Source: Mesoflavibacter sp.
Lineage (GTDB): Bacteria > Pseudomonadota > Alphaproteobacteria > UBA8366 > Aestuariispiraceae
Assembly: GCA_017792345.1 (NCBI GenBank)
Contig: CP051228.1
Location: 3,998,148 to 4,062,147 of the forward strand
DNA length: 64,000 nt
Reading direction: 5' to 3'
Positions 7,788-16,843 of this stretch are shown here, one piece after another. Every line of letters starts with the position of its first letter. Positions within the stretch are counted from its first letter, which is position 1. The notes beneath the pieces were generated by a model. That model searched no databases, was not told the DNA's origin, and was given only the letters and a program-made list of their open reading frames with translations. Both the position numbers and the translations under genes were made by a program.

Positions 7788-8797
7788 CCGTTGGCCAGTT
7801 CTGTCACTGTCTCATAGAGCGACTTGGCCAATTCGATGCCGGTTTCCGGCGTTTCCAGCCGCGCCTGACGCCGCCGCTGGCCGGGCAGGCGGACGCCGTC
7901 CATGGCGGTCGCTTCCGCAAACAGCGCCTCGCAATGGTCCGCCCAGCGCTCCGCGTCGCCGAAGCGGGCGGGGTCCATGGCGATGACGATTTCACCGCCG
8001 ATGGGCGGGCCCCCATCCTTGTTGTCCAAACGCCCGGCTTCATAAGAGAAAACGGATCCGATCAGGCCGCCTGCCAGCAACTCGACCATCATCGCGATGT
8101 TGGAACCCTTATACCCGCCGAACGGCAGTTGCGCGCCGGCCAGGACCGCATTCGGGTCTTCTGTCGGATTGCCGTCCGGATCGATGCCGGTGCCGATCGG
8201 GACCTTCTTGCCGTCGCGGGCGTGGATCATCACGTCGCCCCGTGCCATCGCAGCGGAGGCCTGGTCGAAGACATAGGGATCCTTGCCGGGGCGCGGCCAG
8301 GAAAATGCCATCGGATTTGTTCCGAAGAAGGGTTTCGTGCCGCCGGCTGGTGCGACCATCGGCGAGGCCTGGGTGAAGGCCAGGCCCGACAATCCAGCTT
8401 CGGCCAGGGTCTCAACCTCGGGCCACAGGGCCGCGAAATGGTAAATATCGACCAGCCCTAAAGCCGCAATCCCTTGCTGGCGCGCACGTTCGGCGAGGGC
8501 CGGTAGGCCCGTGTCCAGGGCCAGTGGTGCGAAACCGCCATCGCCATCGACCCGCAGAACGCCGGGCGCGATGTCGCGCAGCTTCGGCGACGCGGCCCCG
8601 TTGACTTTGCCGCTGCGCAGCGATGCGCAATAGCCCTGCAGTCGGAACAGGCCGTGGCTCGCGCAACGATCCTGCTCCGCGCGGATCATGATATCCGTGA
8701 CGGCGTCGGCGTTCGCCCGGTTTGCGCCATGGGCTTCCAACGCGGCGAGGGACAGTGCGCGGGCCTCGTCCAGGCTGAGATTCACGGTTTCCGGCAT
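7784..8797 (-). CDS. Ldh/malate dehydrogenase-family oxidoreductase (YlbC/YbiC type)
   Basis: 337 residues of the NAD(P)-dependent malate/L-lactate/ureidoglycolate/delta1-piperideine-2-carboxylate dehydrogenase family, unrelated to the Rossmann-fold LDHs. Visible family signatures: SHGLFRLQGYC with the conserved substrate-binding SHG motif, VDIYHFAALWPEVE, MAFSWPRPGKDPYVFDQA, and PFGGYKGSNIAMMVELLAG. The ATG at 8797 has a strong Shine-Dalgarno (AAGGGGAG, minus strand). Members reduce or oxidise 2-keto or imino acids; the substrate here is unknown. Its stop overlaps that of the convergent PAS_5 gene. Confidence 0.88.
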   Translation of the reverse strand: MPETVNLSLDEARALSLAALEAHGANRANADAVTDIMIRAEQDRCASHGLFRLQGYCASLRSGKVNGAASPKLRDIAPGVLRVDGDGGFAPLALDTGLPALAERARQQGIAALGLVDIYHFAALWPEVETLAEAGLSGLAFTQASPMVAPAGGTKPFFGTNPMAFSWPRPGKDPYVFDQASAAMARGDVMIHARDGKKVPIGTGIDPDGNPTEDPNAVLAGAQLPFGGYKGSNIAMMVELLAGGLIGSVFSYEAGRLDNKDGGPPIGGEIVIAMDPARFGDAERWADHCEALFAEATAMDGVRLPGQRRRQARLETPETGIELAKSLYETVTELANG

Positions 8798-8852
8798 AGT
8801 GCTCCCCTTCGTTGACTGCGGACCGGGATCATATCGAAGCGATCTGCCCCTG

Positions 8853-9770
8853 TCAGGGTTTGAGCTGCGCTTCGGTCGGGGCATCCGGCACCTTGCGCGC
8901 CCGTTCGCGGTAGATCGTGTAAAGGCCGCTGCCGACTACGATCGCGCCGCCGATGATGGTCCACATGTCCGGCAGATTGCCGAAGGCGATGTAGCCCATG
9001 ATCGTGGCCCAGACCAGAAGGGTGAAATTGAACGGCTGCAGGGTCGAAGCGGGCGCCAATTCCAGGGCCTTGATCAACAGCAGATGGCCGGTTGCCCCGG
9101 TCACCGAGAGCAGGGCAAGGAACCGCCAGGCCTCCGGCGTCGGCTCCAGCCAGTAGAACGGGCCGATCAGCGTCAACACGGCCGCACCCACGACCGCCAT
9201 ATAAAGCAACGACGTGTTCGTGCCATCGTCGCGGCTGGTGACGCGGGTGATCACATGGTAGCAGGCGAACATGACCGCCGCGGCTACGGCGATCAGCGAT
9301 TCCAATTGGAAGACGCCGGTGCCGGGCCGCAGAATGATCAAGACGCCGATAAAGCCGACGATCACCGCGCCCCAGCGGCGCAATCCCACCTTCTCGCGCA
9401 GGAAAACCGCCGACATGGCTGTGACGATCAGCGGGAAACTGGCGAAAAGCGCATGGGTTTCCGCCAAGCTCAACACCCGCACCGCCATGACGAAGATCCC
9501 GATCTCGGCCACGATGATCAGCGAGCGCACGATTTGAAGCCACGGACGCTTTGCCCGGACCGCCGTCTTCAACGGGGTGTGCCAACTGCTGAGCGCCATC
9601 GCGAAGACGGCAAAGAACAGGTACCGCACCCAGATGATCTGGGGCGTGGCATAGGTCTGGGCCAGATGCTTCGTGATGGCGTCCTGACAGGCGAAGATGA
9701 ATGTCGCGCCGATCAACATCAGGATGCCGCGGGTGGTATTGTCGAGCTTCGTGAACATGGCAATGCCCAT
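8853..9770 (-). CDS. DMT-family (EamA) transporter
   Basis: About 305 residues with ten hydrophobic segments and two EamA repeats; the first begins at TRGILMLIGATFIFACQDAITK and the second at about LLYMAVVGAAVLTLIGPFYW. Such inner-membrane permeases export or import metabolites, and substrate cannot be predicted. Two starts are possible, ATG 9770 and ATG 9758; I prefer 9770 because a GGGG purine run lies 16 bases upstream, though it is weak. It lies 55 bases upstream of the Ldh-family gene on the same strand, so the two may be cotranscribed. It is divergent from prfC. Confidence 0.87.
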   Translation of the reverse strand: MGIAMFTKLDNTTRGILMLIGATFIFACQDAITKHLAQTYATPQIIWVRYLFFAVFAMALSSWHTPLKTAVRAKRPWLQIVRSLIIVAEIGIFVMAVRVLSLAETHALFASFPLIVTAMSAVFLREKVGLRRWGAVIVGFIGVLIILRPGTGVFQLESLIAVAAAVMFACYHVITRVTSRDDGTNTSLLYMAVVGAAVLTLIGPFYWLEPTPEAWRFLALLSVTGATGHLLLIKALELAPASTLQPFNFTLLVWATIMGYIAFGNLPDMWTIIGGAIVVGSGLYTIYRERARKVPDAPTEAQLKP

Positions 9771-9881
9771 ACGCCGGAAGTGTCCCCGAGGCAATCTTTG
9801 CGGGCTTGCTTGCGTCGCCTGGGCGCGGGGATTAGATAAGGCGCGCAACCCGTTCCCAGATTATCGGAAAGTATCCAATCC

Positions 9882-11456
9882 ATGGCCACCCTTGCAGAGC
9901 AGGCCGCAAGCCGTCGCACATTCGCGATCATCAGCCATCCCGACGCAGGGAAGACCACGCTGACGGAAAAGCTGTTGTTACGCGGTGGCGCCATTCACCT
10001 GGCCGGAGAAGTGAAGGCGAAAGGCGACCGCCGCCGCGCCCGATCGGACTGGATGAAGATCGAACAGCAGCGCGGTATTTCGGTGACGACCTCGGTCATG
10101 ACCTTCGTGCGCGACGGGGTGTATTTCAATCTGCTCGATACGCCGGGCCACGAAGACTTCTCGGAAGATACCTACCGGACGCTGACCGCCGTCGACAGCG
10201 CCGTCATGGTGATCGATGCCGCCAAGGGGATCGAGCCCCAGACCCGCAAACTCTTCGAAGTCTGCCGCCTGCGCGACATGCCGATCGCCACCTTCATCAA
10301 CAAGCTGGACCGCGAGGCGCGCGATCCGTTCGAATTGATGGATCAGATCGCCGAGGAACTGGCGCTGGATGTGTCGCCCGTTGCCTGGCCGATCGGATCG
10401 GGGCGCGACTTCAAGGGCTGTTACGACCTGCTGAACGACCGCGTCCTGTTGATGGGAGAGGACAGAACCGAATCCATCGAAGTCGATGGGCTGGACGATC
10501 CCAAGTTGGACGACCTGATCCCGGAGGAACAGCTCGACAAGTTGCGCGAAGAGGCGGAACTGGCGCGCGAAGCCTGCCCGACATTCGATCTGCAGGCCTA
10601 TCTGGAAGGCACGATGACCCCAGTCTATTTCGGTAGCGCCTTGCGTAACTTCGGCGTCGGTCATCTGTTGTCGGGGATCAGCCTTCATTCGCCGCCGCCG
10701 CGTCCGTTGCCGACGGACAAGCGTGAAATCGAACCGAATGAGGAAAAGGTTACGGGCTTTGTCTTCAAGGTTCAGGCCAATATGGACCCGAACCACCGCG
10801 ACCGCATCGCCTTCGTCCGGCTGGTGTCGGGCAAGTTCAAACGCGGGATGAAGCTAAAACATGTCCGCTCGGGCAAGCCGATGGCGATCTATAATCCGAT
10901 CATGTTCTTCGCCCAGGACCGGGAAATCGCGGACGAGGCCTATCCGGGCGATATCATCGGTGTGCCGAACCATGGAACCTTGCGCGTCGGCGACACGTTG
11001 AGCGAGGCGGAAGAGGTCCGGTTCACCGGCATCCCGAATTTCGCGCCCGAAATCCTGCGCCGGGTCCGCCTGGATGATCCGATGAAGGGCAAACACCTGA
11101 AGAAGGCACTGGAAAGCTTGGCGGAAGAGGGCGTGACCCAGGTCTTCAAGCCGGAACTGGGTGCGAACTGGATCGTCGGCGTGGTGGGGCAGCTTCAGCT
11201 CGATGTGCTGCAGACCCGGATCGAGGCGGAATACGGGATCAATGTCACCCTGGAACAGGCACCGTTCGAAACGGCGCGCTGGGTGGCGGCGGACGATCCG
11301 GCGGAACTGGACCGGTTCATGGCCGCCATCCGCAGCGCCATGTCGGTCGACCGGGACGGCGCACCGGTCTTTCTGGCGCGGAATTACTGGGAACTGAACC
11401 ATCAGGTCCAGAACAATCCCAAAATCCGCTTCTCCAAGACCAAAGAACGGGCTTAA
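9882..11456 (+). CDS. prfC: Peptide chain release factor 3
   Basis: 524 residues, full length for RF3, the GTPase that recycles RF1/RF2 from terminated ribosomes. GTPase motifs are clear: P-loop HPDAGKTT at 19-26, switch II DTPGHEDFSEDT, and NKLDREARDPFELMDQIAEEL. The RF3-specific tail YWELNHQVQNNPKIRFSKTKE is present. The gene is preceded by a divergent DMT transporter and followed by 103 bases without a recognisable terminator. Confidence 0.96.
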   Translation: MATLAEQAASRRTFAIISHPDAGKTTLTEKLLLRGGAIHLAGEVKAKGDRRRARSDWMKIEQQRGISVTTSVMTFVRDGVYFNLLDTPGHEDFSEDTYRTLTAVDSAVMVIDAAKGIEPQTRKLFEVCRLRDMPIATFINKLDREARDPFELMDQIAEELALDVSPVAWPIGSGRDFKGCYDLLNDRVLLMGEDRTESIEVDGLDDPKLDDLIPEEQLDKLREEAELAREACPTFDLQAYLEGTMTPVYFGSALRNFGVGHLLSGISLHSPPPRPLPTDKREIEPNEEKVTGFVFKVQANMDPNHRDRIAFVRLVSGKFKRGMKLKHVRSGKPMAIYNPIMFFAQDREIADEAYPGDIIGVPNHGTLRVGDTLSEAEEVRFTGIPNFAPEILRRVRLDDPMKGKHLKKALESLAEEGVTQVFKPELGANWIVGVVGQLQLDVLQTRIEAEYGINVTLEQAPFETARWVAADDPAELDRFMAAIRSAMSVDRDGAPVFLARNYWELNHQVQNNPKIRFSKTKERA

Positions 11457-11559
11457 CCCTGTTACCGAATTGATTCTGGTCATCGACACTGGGTCCCGGT
11501 TGCGCGACACTTGGCCTGCGATCGGGAAACACGGTTAATGGTAACGAGGAGATCGGTCG

Positions 11560-12516
11560 GTGTCTGGTGATCTTTCAATCGCGGAGCAGCGGGATCGATT
11601 CCTGACCTTCGCGTTCGCGGCTTCCGACGTTTTGATCGAAGTCGATGACGACGGGAAGATCGTTTTCGTAGCGGGCTCGGTCAAAAGCCTGCTCGGGCAG
11701 CCGGTCGACCGGTTGATGGGCAGCGACATTTCCCTGATTGCCGACAAGGGCGACCGTGTCCTGTTGAGCGAATACTTGAAGAAATTGATCGCGACGGGCC
11801 GGGCGACGGACCGGCTGATCCATGCGGCGGCCGAAGCGGATGGCAAGAGAATCCGGATCAGTGTCGCCGGCATGTCGAGCCCGCAACGCAAGGGTATTCA
11901 CCATCTGGCGATCAAACGGGTGCCGCTGGCGTCGCGTCCGGCCCAATCCCAGGCGCCGTCCAGTCCGATGGACGTGCTGGATTTCGCGAGCAATGCGGCC
12001 CTGTTGTCGAATGAGGCGCGGGATGCCGGGGAGAATTTGAACTTTGCAATGTATGATGTCGATTGGAACGAGGTCGAATCCAAGGTCGACACCAAGACCG
12101 CCGAGGCGTTGAACGATACCTTGGTGCAGACCCTGCGGGCCTGGGCATCCGGGGGCAGCGGCGTCGGTCAGGTCGGGCAGGGGAAATACTCCCTTCTGCT
12201 GGACGAAGGGATTGATCCGGAAATCCTGAAGCAGCGCATCGCCGCGGTCGCGCGCGAAACGAACGAGGCTCTCGACCTGGACGTCAATCACGCCGCGCTG
12301 AATGTGAATGACGTAATTGACACCGACGATTTCGGTGCCTTTTTCGAACAGGCGATGGAGCGGTTCGACGCGGTCGGCGGTGAAAAGTTCGACCTATTGT
12401 CCTTCAACGAGCTGCCGGGATCGAAACCTCAGAAACCCAGTGTTCCGCCGCCGTCGGACATTCACCCCGCGCGCCGCATAGCCCGGCGGAAGGGCACGAC
12501 CGAAAGCTGGGGCTGA
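11560..12516 (+). CDS. PAS protein with degenerate GGDEF-like domain
   Basis: 318 residues. Residues about 10-125 are a PAS domain (FAASDVLIEVDDDGKIVFVAGSVKSLLG). Residues about 145-285 resemble a diguanylate-cyclase-type fold, with FASNAALLSNEARDAGENLNFAMYDVD and VGQVGQGKYSLLLDE where an active enzyme would have a GGDEF loop. GQGKY replaces GGDEF, so no cyclase activity is expected; it could bind a nucleotide or a partner. The tail is proline-rich and basic. GTG 11560 is preceded by GAGGAG with eight-base spacing, which decides the start. The domain call is by eye and partly inferential. Confidence 0.65.
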   Translation: MSGDLSIAEQRDRFLTFAFAASDVLIEVDDDGKIVFVAGSVKSLLGQPVDRLMGSDISLIADKGDRVLLSEYLKKLIATGRATDRLIHAAAEADGKRIRISVAGMSSPQRKGIHHLAIKRVPLASRPAQSQAPSSPMDVLDFASNAALLSNEARDAGENLNFAMYDVDWNEVESKVDTKTAEALNDTLVQTLRAWASGGSGVGQVGQGKYSLLLDEGIDPEILKQRIAAVARETNEALDLDVNHAALNVNDVIDTDDFGAFFEQAMERFDAVGGEKFDLLSFNELPGSKPQKPSVPPPSDIHPARRIARRKGTTESWG

Positions 12517-12570
12517 GCTTCGGCTTCCATAAACTTCGATGGCGTTCCGGAAGGGGATCGGCAGACGGGA

Positions 12571-13401
12571 TCAGTAGACGGTGGCCCGTCGCGGTTCGAA
12601 GGTCTCGGCCCGCGTAACCGCCTCGGCAAGTTGCTCCGCCGACAGTTCCGCCTTCAGCTTCTCAGCCTTCTTGGCGGCCCCGCTATGGCCCTGTTCCGCG
12701 GCAAGGGTGAACCATTTCAAGGCTTCGACCTTGTCCATGGCGATGCCTTCGCCGCGCAGGTAGCGCGTCCCGATGTGATTCTGGGCCTTTGAATAGCCTT
12801 GCCGGGCGGCGGCCAGGAACCAACGCGCGGCCATTTCCAGGTTCTGATCCACCCCGTTACCGTCGCGATAACGCTTGCCCATATTGTACTGAGCTCGGTC
12901 GAACCCGGCGATCGCCGCGCGCTCGATCCAAAGCGCGGCGCGAATTTCATTGGTGTCCACGCCCAAGCCGTATTCGTACATCTTGCCGAGCGAGTATTGA
13001 GAACGCACAAGGCCGTGATAAGCCGCGCGTTCCAGCCAGCCGTAAGCACGGTCGTAGTTCTGCTCGACACCATCGCCCTCGATAAAGGCGAGCGCCAGAT
13101 TATGCATTGCCTGGGCGTGCCCTGACTCGGCGGCACGGCTCCACCAATCGATCGCTTTCTTGCGGTCGGACGGAACGCCACGGCCTTCGTCGTATAGGGC
13201 GCCGATATTGAACATCGCCTTGGAACTGCCGGCCTCGGCCAGCGGCGTCCAGATGTTCAGGGCGTTGATGAATTCGCCACGTTGATAGGCTTGCCAGCCG
13301 GCGGAAAAGTCCTGGGCCAGAGCAGGGGACGCAGCCGACAGTCCGCCGACGAATGCCGCGGCGAACAGGATACGACGTGAGAGGCTCGTATCATTGGGCA
13401 T
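12571..13401 (-). CDS. Secreted Sel1-repeat protein
   Basis: 276 residues with a signal peptide (RRILFAAAFVGGLSAASPALA, cleavage before QDF) and then at least five 36-residue Sel1-like repeats, each with the A-x-x-x-L/I-G-x-x-Y-x-x-G-x-G-V pattern followed by A-x-x-W-x-x-x-A-A-x-x-G. Sel1 solenoids act as periplasmic or envelope protein-interaction scaffolds; the partner is unknown. ATG 13401 is chosen because GGAGGGAAC precedes it and it starts the signal peptide; the open frame extends upstream without support. It lies 92 bases downstream of mlaC on the same strand. Confidence 0.87.
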   Translation of the reverse strand: MPNDTSLSRRILFAAAFVGGLSAASPALAQDFSAGWQAYQRGEFINALNIWTPLAEAGSSKAMFNIGALYDEGRGVPSDRKKAIDWWSRAAESGHAQAMHNLALAFIEGDGVEQNYDRAYGWLERAAYHGLVRSQYSLGKMYEYGLGVDTNEIRAALWIERAAIAGFDRAQYNMGKRYRDGNGVDQNLEMAARWFLAAARQGYSKAQNHIGTRYLRGEGIAMDKVEALKWFTLAAEQGHSGAAKKAEKLKAELSAEQLAEAVTRAETFEPRRATVY

Positions 13402-13493
13402 GCATGTTCCCTCCAACCAACTGTGACAGTATGGTCCGATTGGAGATTTTGGACAAGAGGCGGAGACGTTTGACGCCCGCGACCCAGCGGCAA

Positions 13494-14096
13494 TCAGCCT
13501 TGAGCGGAGTATTTGGATACCTTCAACCGCAATAGTTGCAACAGGCCGCCAATATCCTCTCGGGCGATGATCGACGCGAATTCTCGCTTCTGGGTGAGGG
13601 TCATGCTTTTGCCGTCGATGACGACGTCGAGGATCTTGATCGCGCCGTCCTTCTTGCGGACCAGCCAATCGACTTTGGTGGCTTCCGCACCCTGTTGTTC
13701 GATCGTGGTCGAGACCAAGGCGAGCCGCTCACGGTAGACCTTCGAATCCTGGATGTTCAGGGTCTGGCCCGAATAGCCGCCCAGGCGCTTCGTGTAGGTC
13801 TGCAGGACATAATCGGCGAAGAGGTCGAGATATTCCGAACGCTCCTCCTCATTGGCGCGGCCCCAGGCCTTGTCCAATACGAAACGTCCGATTTCCTGGA
13901 CTTCGAAGCTTTCGGCGACGATGCCGCGCAGTTTCGCTTCCCGCTCTTCCAGGCTGATCGTTTGATCCTGCAGGACCTCGACGGCACGCGCGCCCAAACC
14001 TTCAATAAAAGCCGAGGCTTCGTCCGGCGGCGTTTGCGCCCAGACCGTCGCCGGCAAGAGAAACAGGGCAAAAAAGGCGGCAAGCATACGCGGCAT
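13494..14096 (-). CDS. mlaC: MlaC/Ttg2D-family phospholipid-binding periplasmic protein
   Basis: 200 residues with a signal peptide ending at TVWA|QTPP. The core has the MlaC pattern: FIEGLGARAVEVLQD, LRGIVAESFEVQEIGRFVLDKAWGRA, YLDLFADYVLQTYTKRLGGYSGQ, then VDWLVRKKDGAIKILDVVIDG. The family shuttles phospholipid between the outer-membrane MlaA complex and the MlaFEDB importer. No mlaA, mlaD, mlaE or mlaF lies next to it, so the rest of the system must be elsewhere, or this copy is a stand-alone paralogue. Confidence 0.88.
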   Translation of the reverse strand: MPRMLAAFFALFLLPATVWAQTPPDEASAFIEGLGARAVEVLQDQTISLEEREAKLRGIVAESFEVQEIGRFVLDKAWGRANEEERSEYLDLFADYVLQTYTKRLGGYSGQTLNIQDSKVYRERLALVSTTIEQQGAEATKVDWLVRKKDGAIKILDVVIDGKSMTLTQKREFASIIAREDIGGLLQLLRLKVSKYSAQG

Positions 14097-14210
14097 CGGG
14101 CGTCTCCGGACGGTAGTCTGGCAGTCAGTTACATACGGATATCGAGATGCGGACGCAAGATAGCGCTTATGCCTGACCCGCCGCTACATCCGGCATGGGT
14201 TGCAAATATG

Positions 14211-15179
14211 TCACCGTTTGAAGCGCCGTACCATTTGATCGAGAGGCAATACTGTCGCCAATCCGAAGGTAATCAGCAGCATTCCAGCCAGTTCGACCGG
14301 GCCAAACGGCTCCCCCAAGAACAAAATGCTCAGGACCTGGCTCATCAGCGGCACGGTGAGGACGGCAATCGACGCAAAGGCCATATCCGTCAGTTTCAGA
14401 ATCATGGACCAGCACCAAAGCCCGAAGGCCTGGCTGATCAGTGTAACGCTGATGGCGGATGCGATGACAGGCATTGAGATATCCGCAATCCAGGCGGTTT
14501 CTTCCGTTCCGAGCGCCAGCGCCATCAAAGGCATGGAACCGAGGACGAATTGCCACGCAACAAGCACGCTGACCGGGGTCTTGAAGTTGAAATGCTTCTG
14601 AAGGGTCGATCCGACGCTCCATGTCAGCGCGGCGGCCAGAATCGCGGCAATTCCGATCCCGGCGGCACCCGCGGTTCTGAGGTCGTCCCAGGCGAAGACG
14701 AGAACGGCGCCGATCCCGGCTGCGACCCCGAGGCAGCGGCGTAGCGTCAGCCGCTCCTTCAGGAACAGGACCCCCACCACGAGCGCCCAAAGCGGCATCG
14801 TATAGGCGAGGAGGGCGGCTCGGCCGGCCGGCAGATAGGTCACCGCCAGCGCCGACAGGAAGAACCACATCGTCACGTTAACGGCGGCGCAGAGCACTAC
14901 TTTGCGGGCCTCGCCGGCCGCCGGACGCAAGGCAATGCCGGAAATGGCGGCGACACCGAACATAATGAGCCCGGCACAGGCCGCGGACCCGGCGCGGAAG
15001 GTCAGCAGCGGGATTTCCGTCAATGCCAGTTTCAAGAGGGGCCACATGGACCCCCAGGCGAATGTCAGACAAAGCAACAATAGCCACGCCGCCACGGGTA
15101 CCGACGCAGCGACCGGCTCGGCGGAATTTTCAGCCGAGCCGGTTTTCTGGGCAGGGGGCGGAAGCGCCGCCCGTGTCAC
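14211..15179 (-). CDS. DMT-family (EamA) transporter, coupled to gcdH
   Basis: 322 residues with ten hydrophobic segments and two EamA repeats, starting at [24 protein letters not shown] after a 28-residue polar N-terminus. The start ATG (15179) overlaps the gcdH stop in an ATGA arrangement, so the two are translated as a coupled operon. That suggests, but does not show, transport of a compound linked to lysine, tryptophan or glutarate catabolism. Substrate prediction within EamA is not reliable. Confidence 0.88.
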   Translation of the reverse strand: MTRAALPPPAQKTGSAENSAEPVAASVPVAAWLLLLCLTFAWGSMWPLLKLALTEIPLLTFRAGSAACAGLIMFGVAAISGIALRPAAGEARKVVLCAAVNVTMWFFLSALAVTYLPAGRAALLAYTMPLWALVVGVLFLKERLTLRRCLGVAAGIGAVLVFAWDDLRTAGAAGIGIAAILAAALTWSVGSTLQKHFNFKTPVSVLVAWQFVLGSMPLMALALGTEETAWIADISMPVIASAISVTLISQAFGLWCWSMILKLTDMAFASIAVLTVPLMSQVLSILFLGEPFGPVELAGMLLITFGLATVLPLDQMVRRFKR

Positions 15180-16366
15180 ATGAAGGCCTGAATGCCGGTC
15201 TGGGCGCGGCCCAGGATCAAAGCGTGGACGTCATGGGTGCCTTCATAGGTGTTGACGGCTTCCAGGTTCATGACGTGACGGATGACATGATATTCGTCCG
15301 ACACACCATTCCCGCCATGCATGTCGCGGGCGGTCCGGGCAATATCCAGGGCCTTGCCGCAGCTGTTCCGCTTGATCAGCGAGATCAATTCGACCGGGCA
15401 GCGGTCCTCGTCCTTCAGGCGCCCGGCCCGCAGGCAGCCTTGCAGGCCGAGAGAGATTTCGGTCTGCATGTCGGCCAGCTTCTTTTGAATCAACTGATTG
15501 GCGGCAAGCGGGCGGCCGAACTGTTTGCGGTCCATGGTATAGGAATGGGCCTGCATCCAGCAGAACTCCGCTGCGCCCAGCGCACCCCAGGCGATACCGT
15601 AGCGGGCGTTGTTCAAGCAGCCGAACGGGCCCTTCAGGCCTTTGACATTCGGCAGCAGGTTCTCTTCCGGGACGAAAACCTCGTCCATCATGATCATGCC
15701 GGTCACCGAAGCGCGCAGCGAGAACTTGCCTTCGATTTTCGGGGTTTCGAACCCTTTCATGCCGCGTTCCAGCACGAAGCCGCGAATGACGTCGTCTTCC
15801 GTCTTGGCCCAGACGACCGCAACATCGGCGATCGGAGAATTGGTGATCCAGTTCTTGGAGCCGGACAGTTTGTAACCGCCGTCGACCTTCTTCGCGCGCG
15901 TGACCATGGAGCCCGGATCGGAGCCGTGATCCGGCTCGGTCAGGCCGAAACACCCGACCCATTCACCGCTGGCCAGTTTCGGCAGATATTTCCGGCGCTG
16001 CTCTTCGGATCCATAGGCGTTGATCGGATGCATCACCAGGGAGGACTGAACCGACATCGCCGAGCGATAGCCGCTGTCGACGCGTTCGACCTCGCGCGCC
16101 ACCAGGCCATAGCTGGTGTAGTTCACCCCGGCGCCACCATATTCCGGGTCGATGGTCATGCCCAGAAGGCCCAGCGCGCCCATTTCGGTCATGATTTCGC
16201 GGTCGAACCGCTCATGCCGGTTGGCCTCCAGAACCCGCGGCATCAGCTTGTCCTGGCAATAGTCGCGGGCGGTGTCGCGGATCATCCGCTCCTCTTCCGT
16301 CAACTGGTCTTCCAGAAGGAACGGGTCCTGCCATTCGAAATGCGCGCGGGTTTGTCGGTCGCTCAT
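15176..16366 (-). CDS. gcdH: Glutaryl-CoA dehydrogenase
   Basis: 396 residues, full-length acyl-CoA dehydrogenase. The signatures fit the glutaryl-CoA group: [50 protein letters not shown], and the C-terminal [20 protein letters not shown] with the catalytic-base Glu at about residue 375. The enzyme oxidises and decarboxylates glutaryl-CoA to crotonyl-CoA in lysine and tryptophan degradation, passing electrons to ETF. It is the first gene of a two-gene unit with a DMT transporter. A 155-base divergent region with a 12-base palindrome lies upstream. Confidence 0.94.
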   Translation of the reverse strand: MSDRQTRAHFEWQDPFLLEDQLTEEERMIRDTARDYCQDKLMPRVLEANRHERFDREIMTEMGALGLLGMTIDPEYGGAGVNYTSYGLVAREVERVDSGYRSAMSVQSSLVMHPINAYGSEEQRRKYLPKLASGEWVGCFGLTEPDHGSDPGSMVTRAKKVDGGYKLSGSKNWITNSPIADVAVVWAKTEDDVIRGFVLERGMKGFETPKIEGKFSLRASVTGMIMMDEVFVPEENLLPNVKGLKGPFGCLNNARYGIAWGALGAAEFCWMQAHSYTMDRKQFGRPLAANQLIQKKLADMQTEISLGLQGCLRAGRLKDEDRCPVELISLIKRNSCGKALDIARTARDMHGGNGVSDEYHVIRHVMNLEAVNTYEGTHDVHALILGRAQTGIQAFM

Positions 16367-16450
16367 GGTCGTTTCCTCGATGTTTTCTCGGGTCGAACGT
16401 CTAGCCAGTCCGCAGTGCTACGCCCGTCCGTCTCGCCTGTAAAGAATTAG

Positions 16451-16462
16451 TTTAAGCTTAAA
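16451..16462. promoter_or_regulatory. 12-base perfect palindrome in the gcdH upstream region
   Basis: The perfect palindrome TTTAAGCTTAAA lies in an AT-rich patch of the 155-base divergent gap between gcdH and the DUF6898-like gene. Its symmetry and position suit an operator for a dimeric regulator, but it matches no binding site I can name with certainty. Confidence 0.35.
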
Positions 16463-16521
16463 ATAATTTTGGCGCGGCGCAAGTGCTTGGACAGCGCCGC
16501 GACGCGCCGTAATGTAATTGG

Positions 16522-16818
16522 ATGAGCCGTCCTGTAGCGCCAAATAACCGCACCGTCCTGCCGCAAGGCGCTTTGATCGAATTTGTCGGTCAGGGCGCCT
16601 ATGTGAAGGTCTCTGCGGTCGATCCGGTGACCTATATCGAGGTTTCGATCGTCGGCGACCCGGCAGTCGGAGAAAAGGCGCTGATTCAGCAGGCCATTCG
16701 GAAGCTGGAACGCATTGTTTACAAGCGTAAATACGACAAGGATACCCTGGGCAGGGAGGCGGACCGGGCTGTCCCGAGGGGACGTCGCCAGGATTTTCCG
16801 AGCGGATGGGACCTATAG
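16522..16818 (+). CDS. DUF6898-like small protein
   Basis: 98 residues. The core, ALIEFVGQGAYVKVSAVDPVTYIEVSIVGDP then a helix ALIQQAIRKLERIVYKRK, resembles a small alphaproteobacterial family of unknown function (DUF6898 from memory; the number should be checked). It is predicted cytoplasmic, with a basic tail. No Shine-Dalgarno is obvious before the ATG. It converges on mucR with a 25-base gap. Confidence 0.65.
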   Translation: MSRPVAPNNRTVLPQGALIEFVGQGAYVKVSAVDPVTYIEVSIVGDPAVGEKALIQQAIRKLERIVYKRKYDKDTLGREADRAVPRGRRQDFPSGWDL

Positions 16819-16843
16819 GTTCTGACGGAGGCGAAAGGGCGGT

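Noticed and set aside
12517-12570. Possible terminator between the PAS/GGDEF-like gene and the Sel1 gene
   Set aside because: The complementary stretch near the stop pairs only with mismatches and lacks a T-run.
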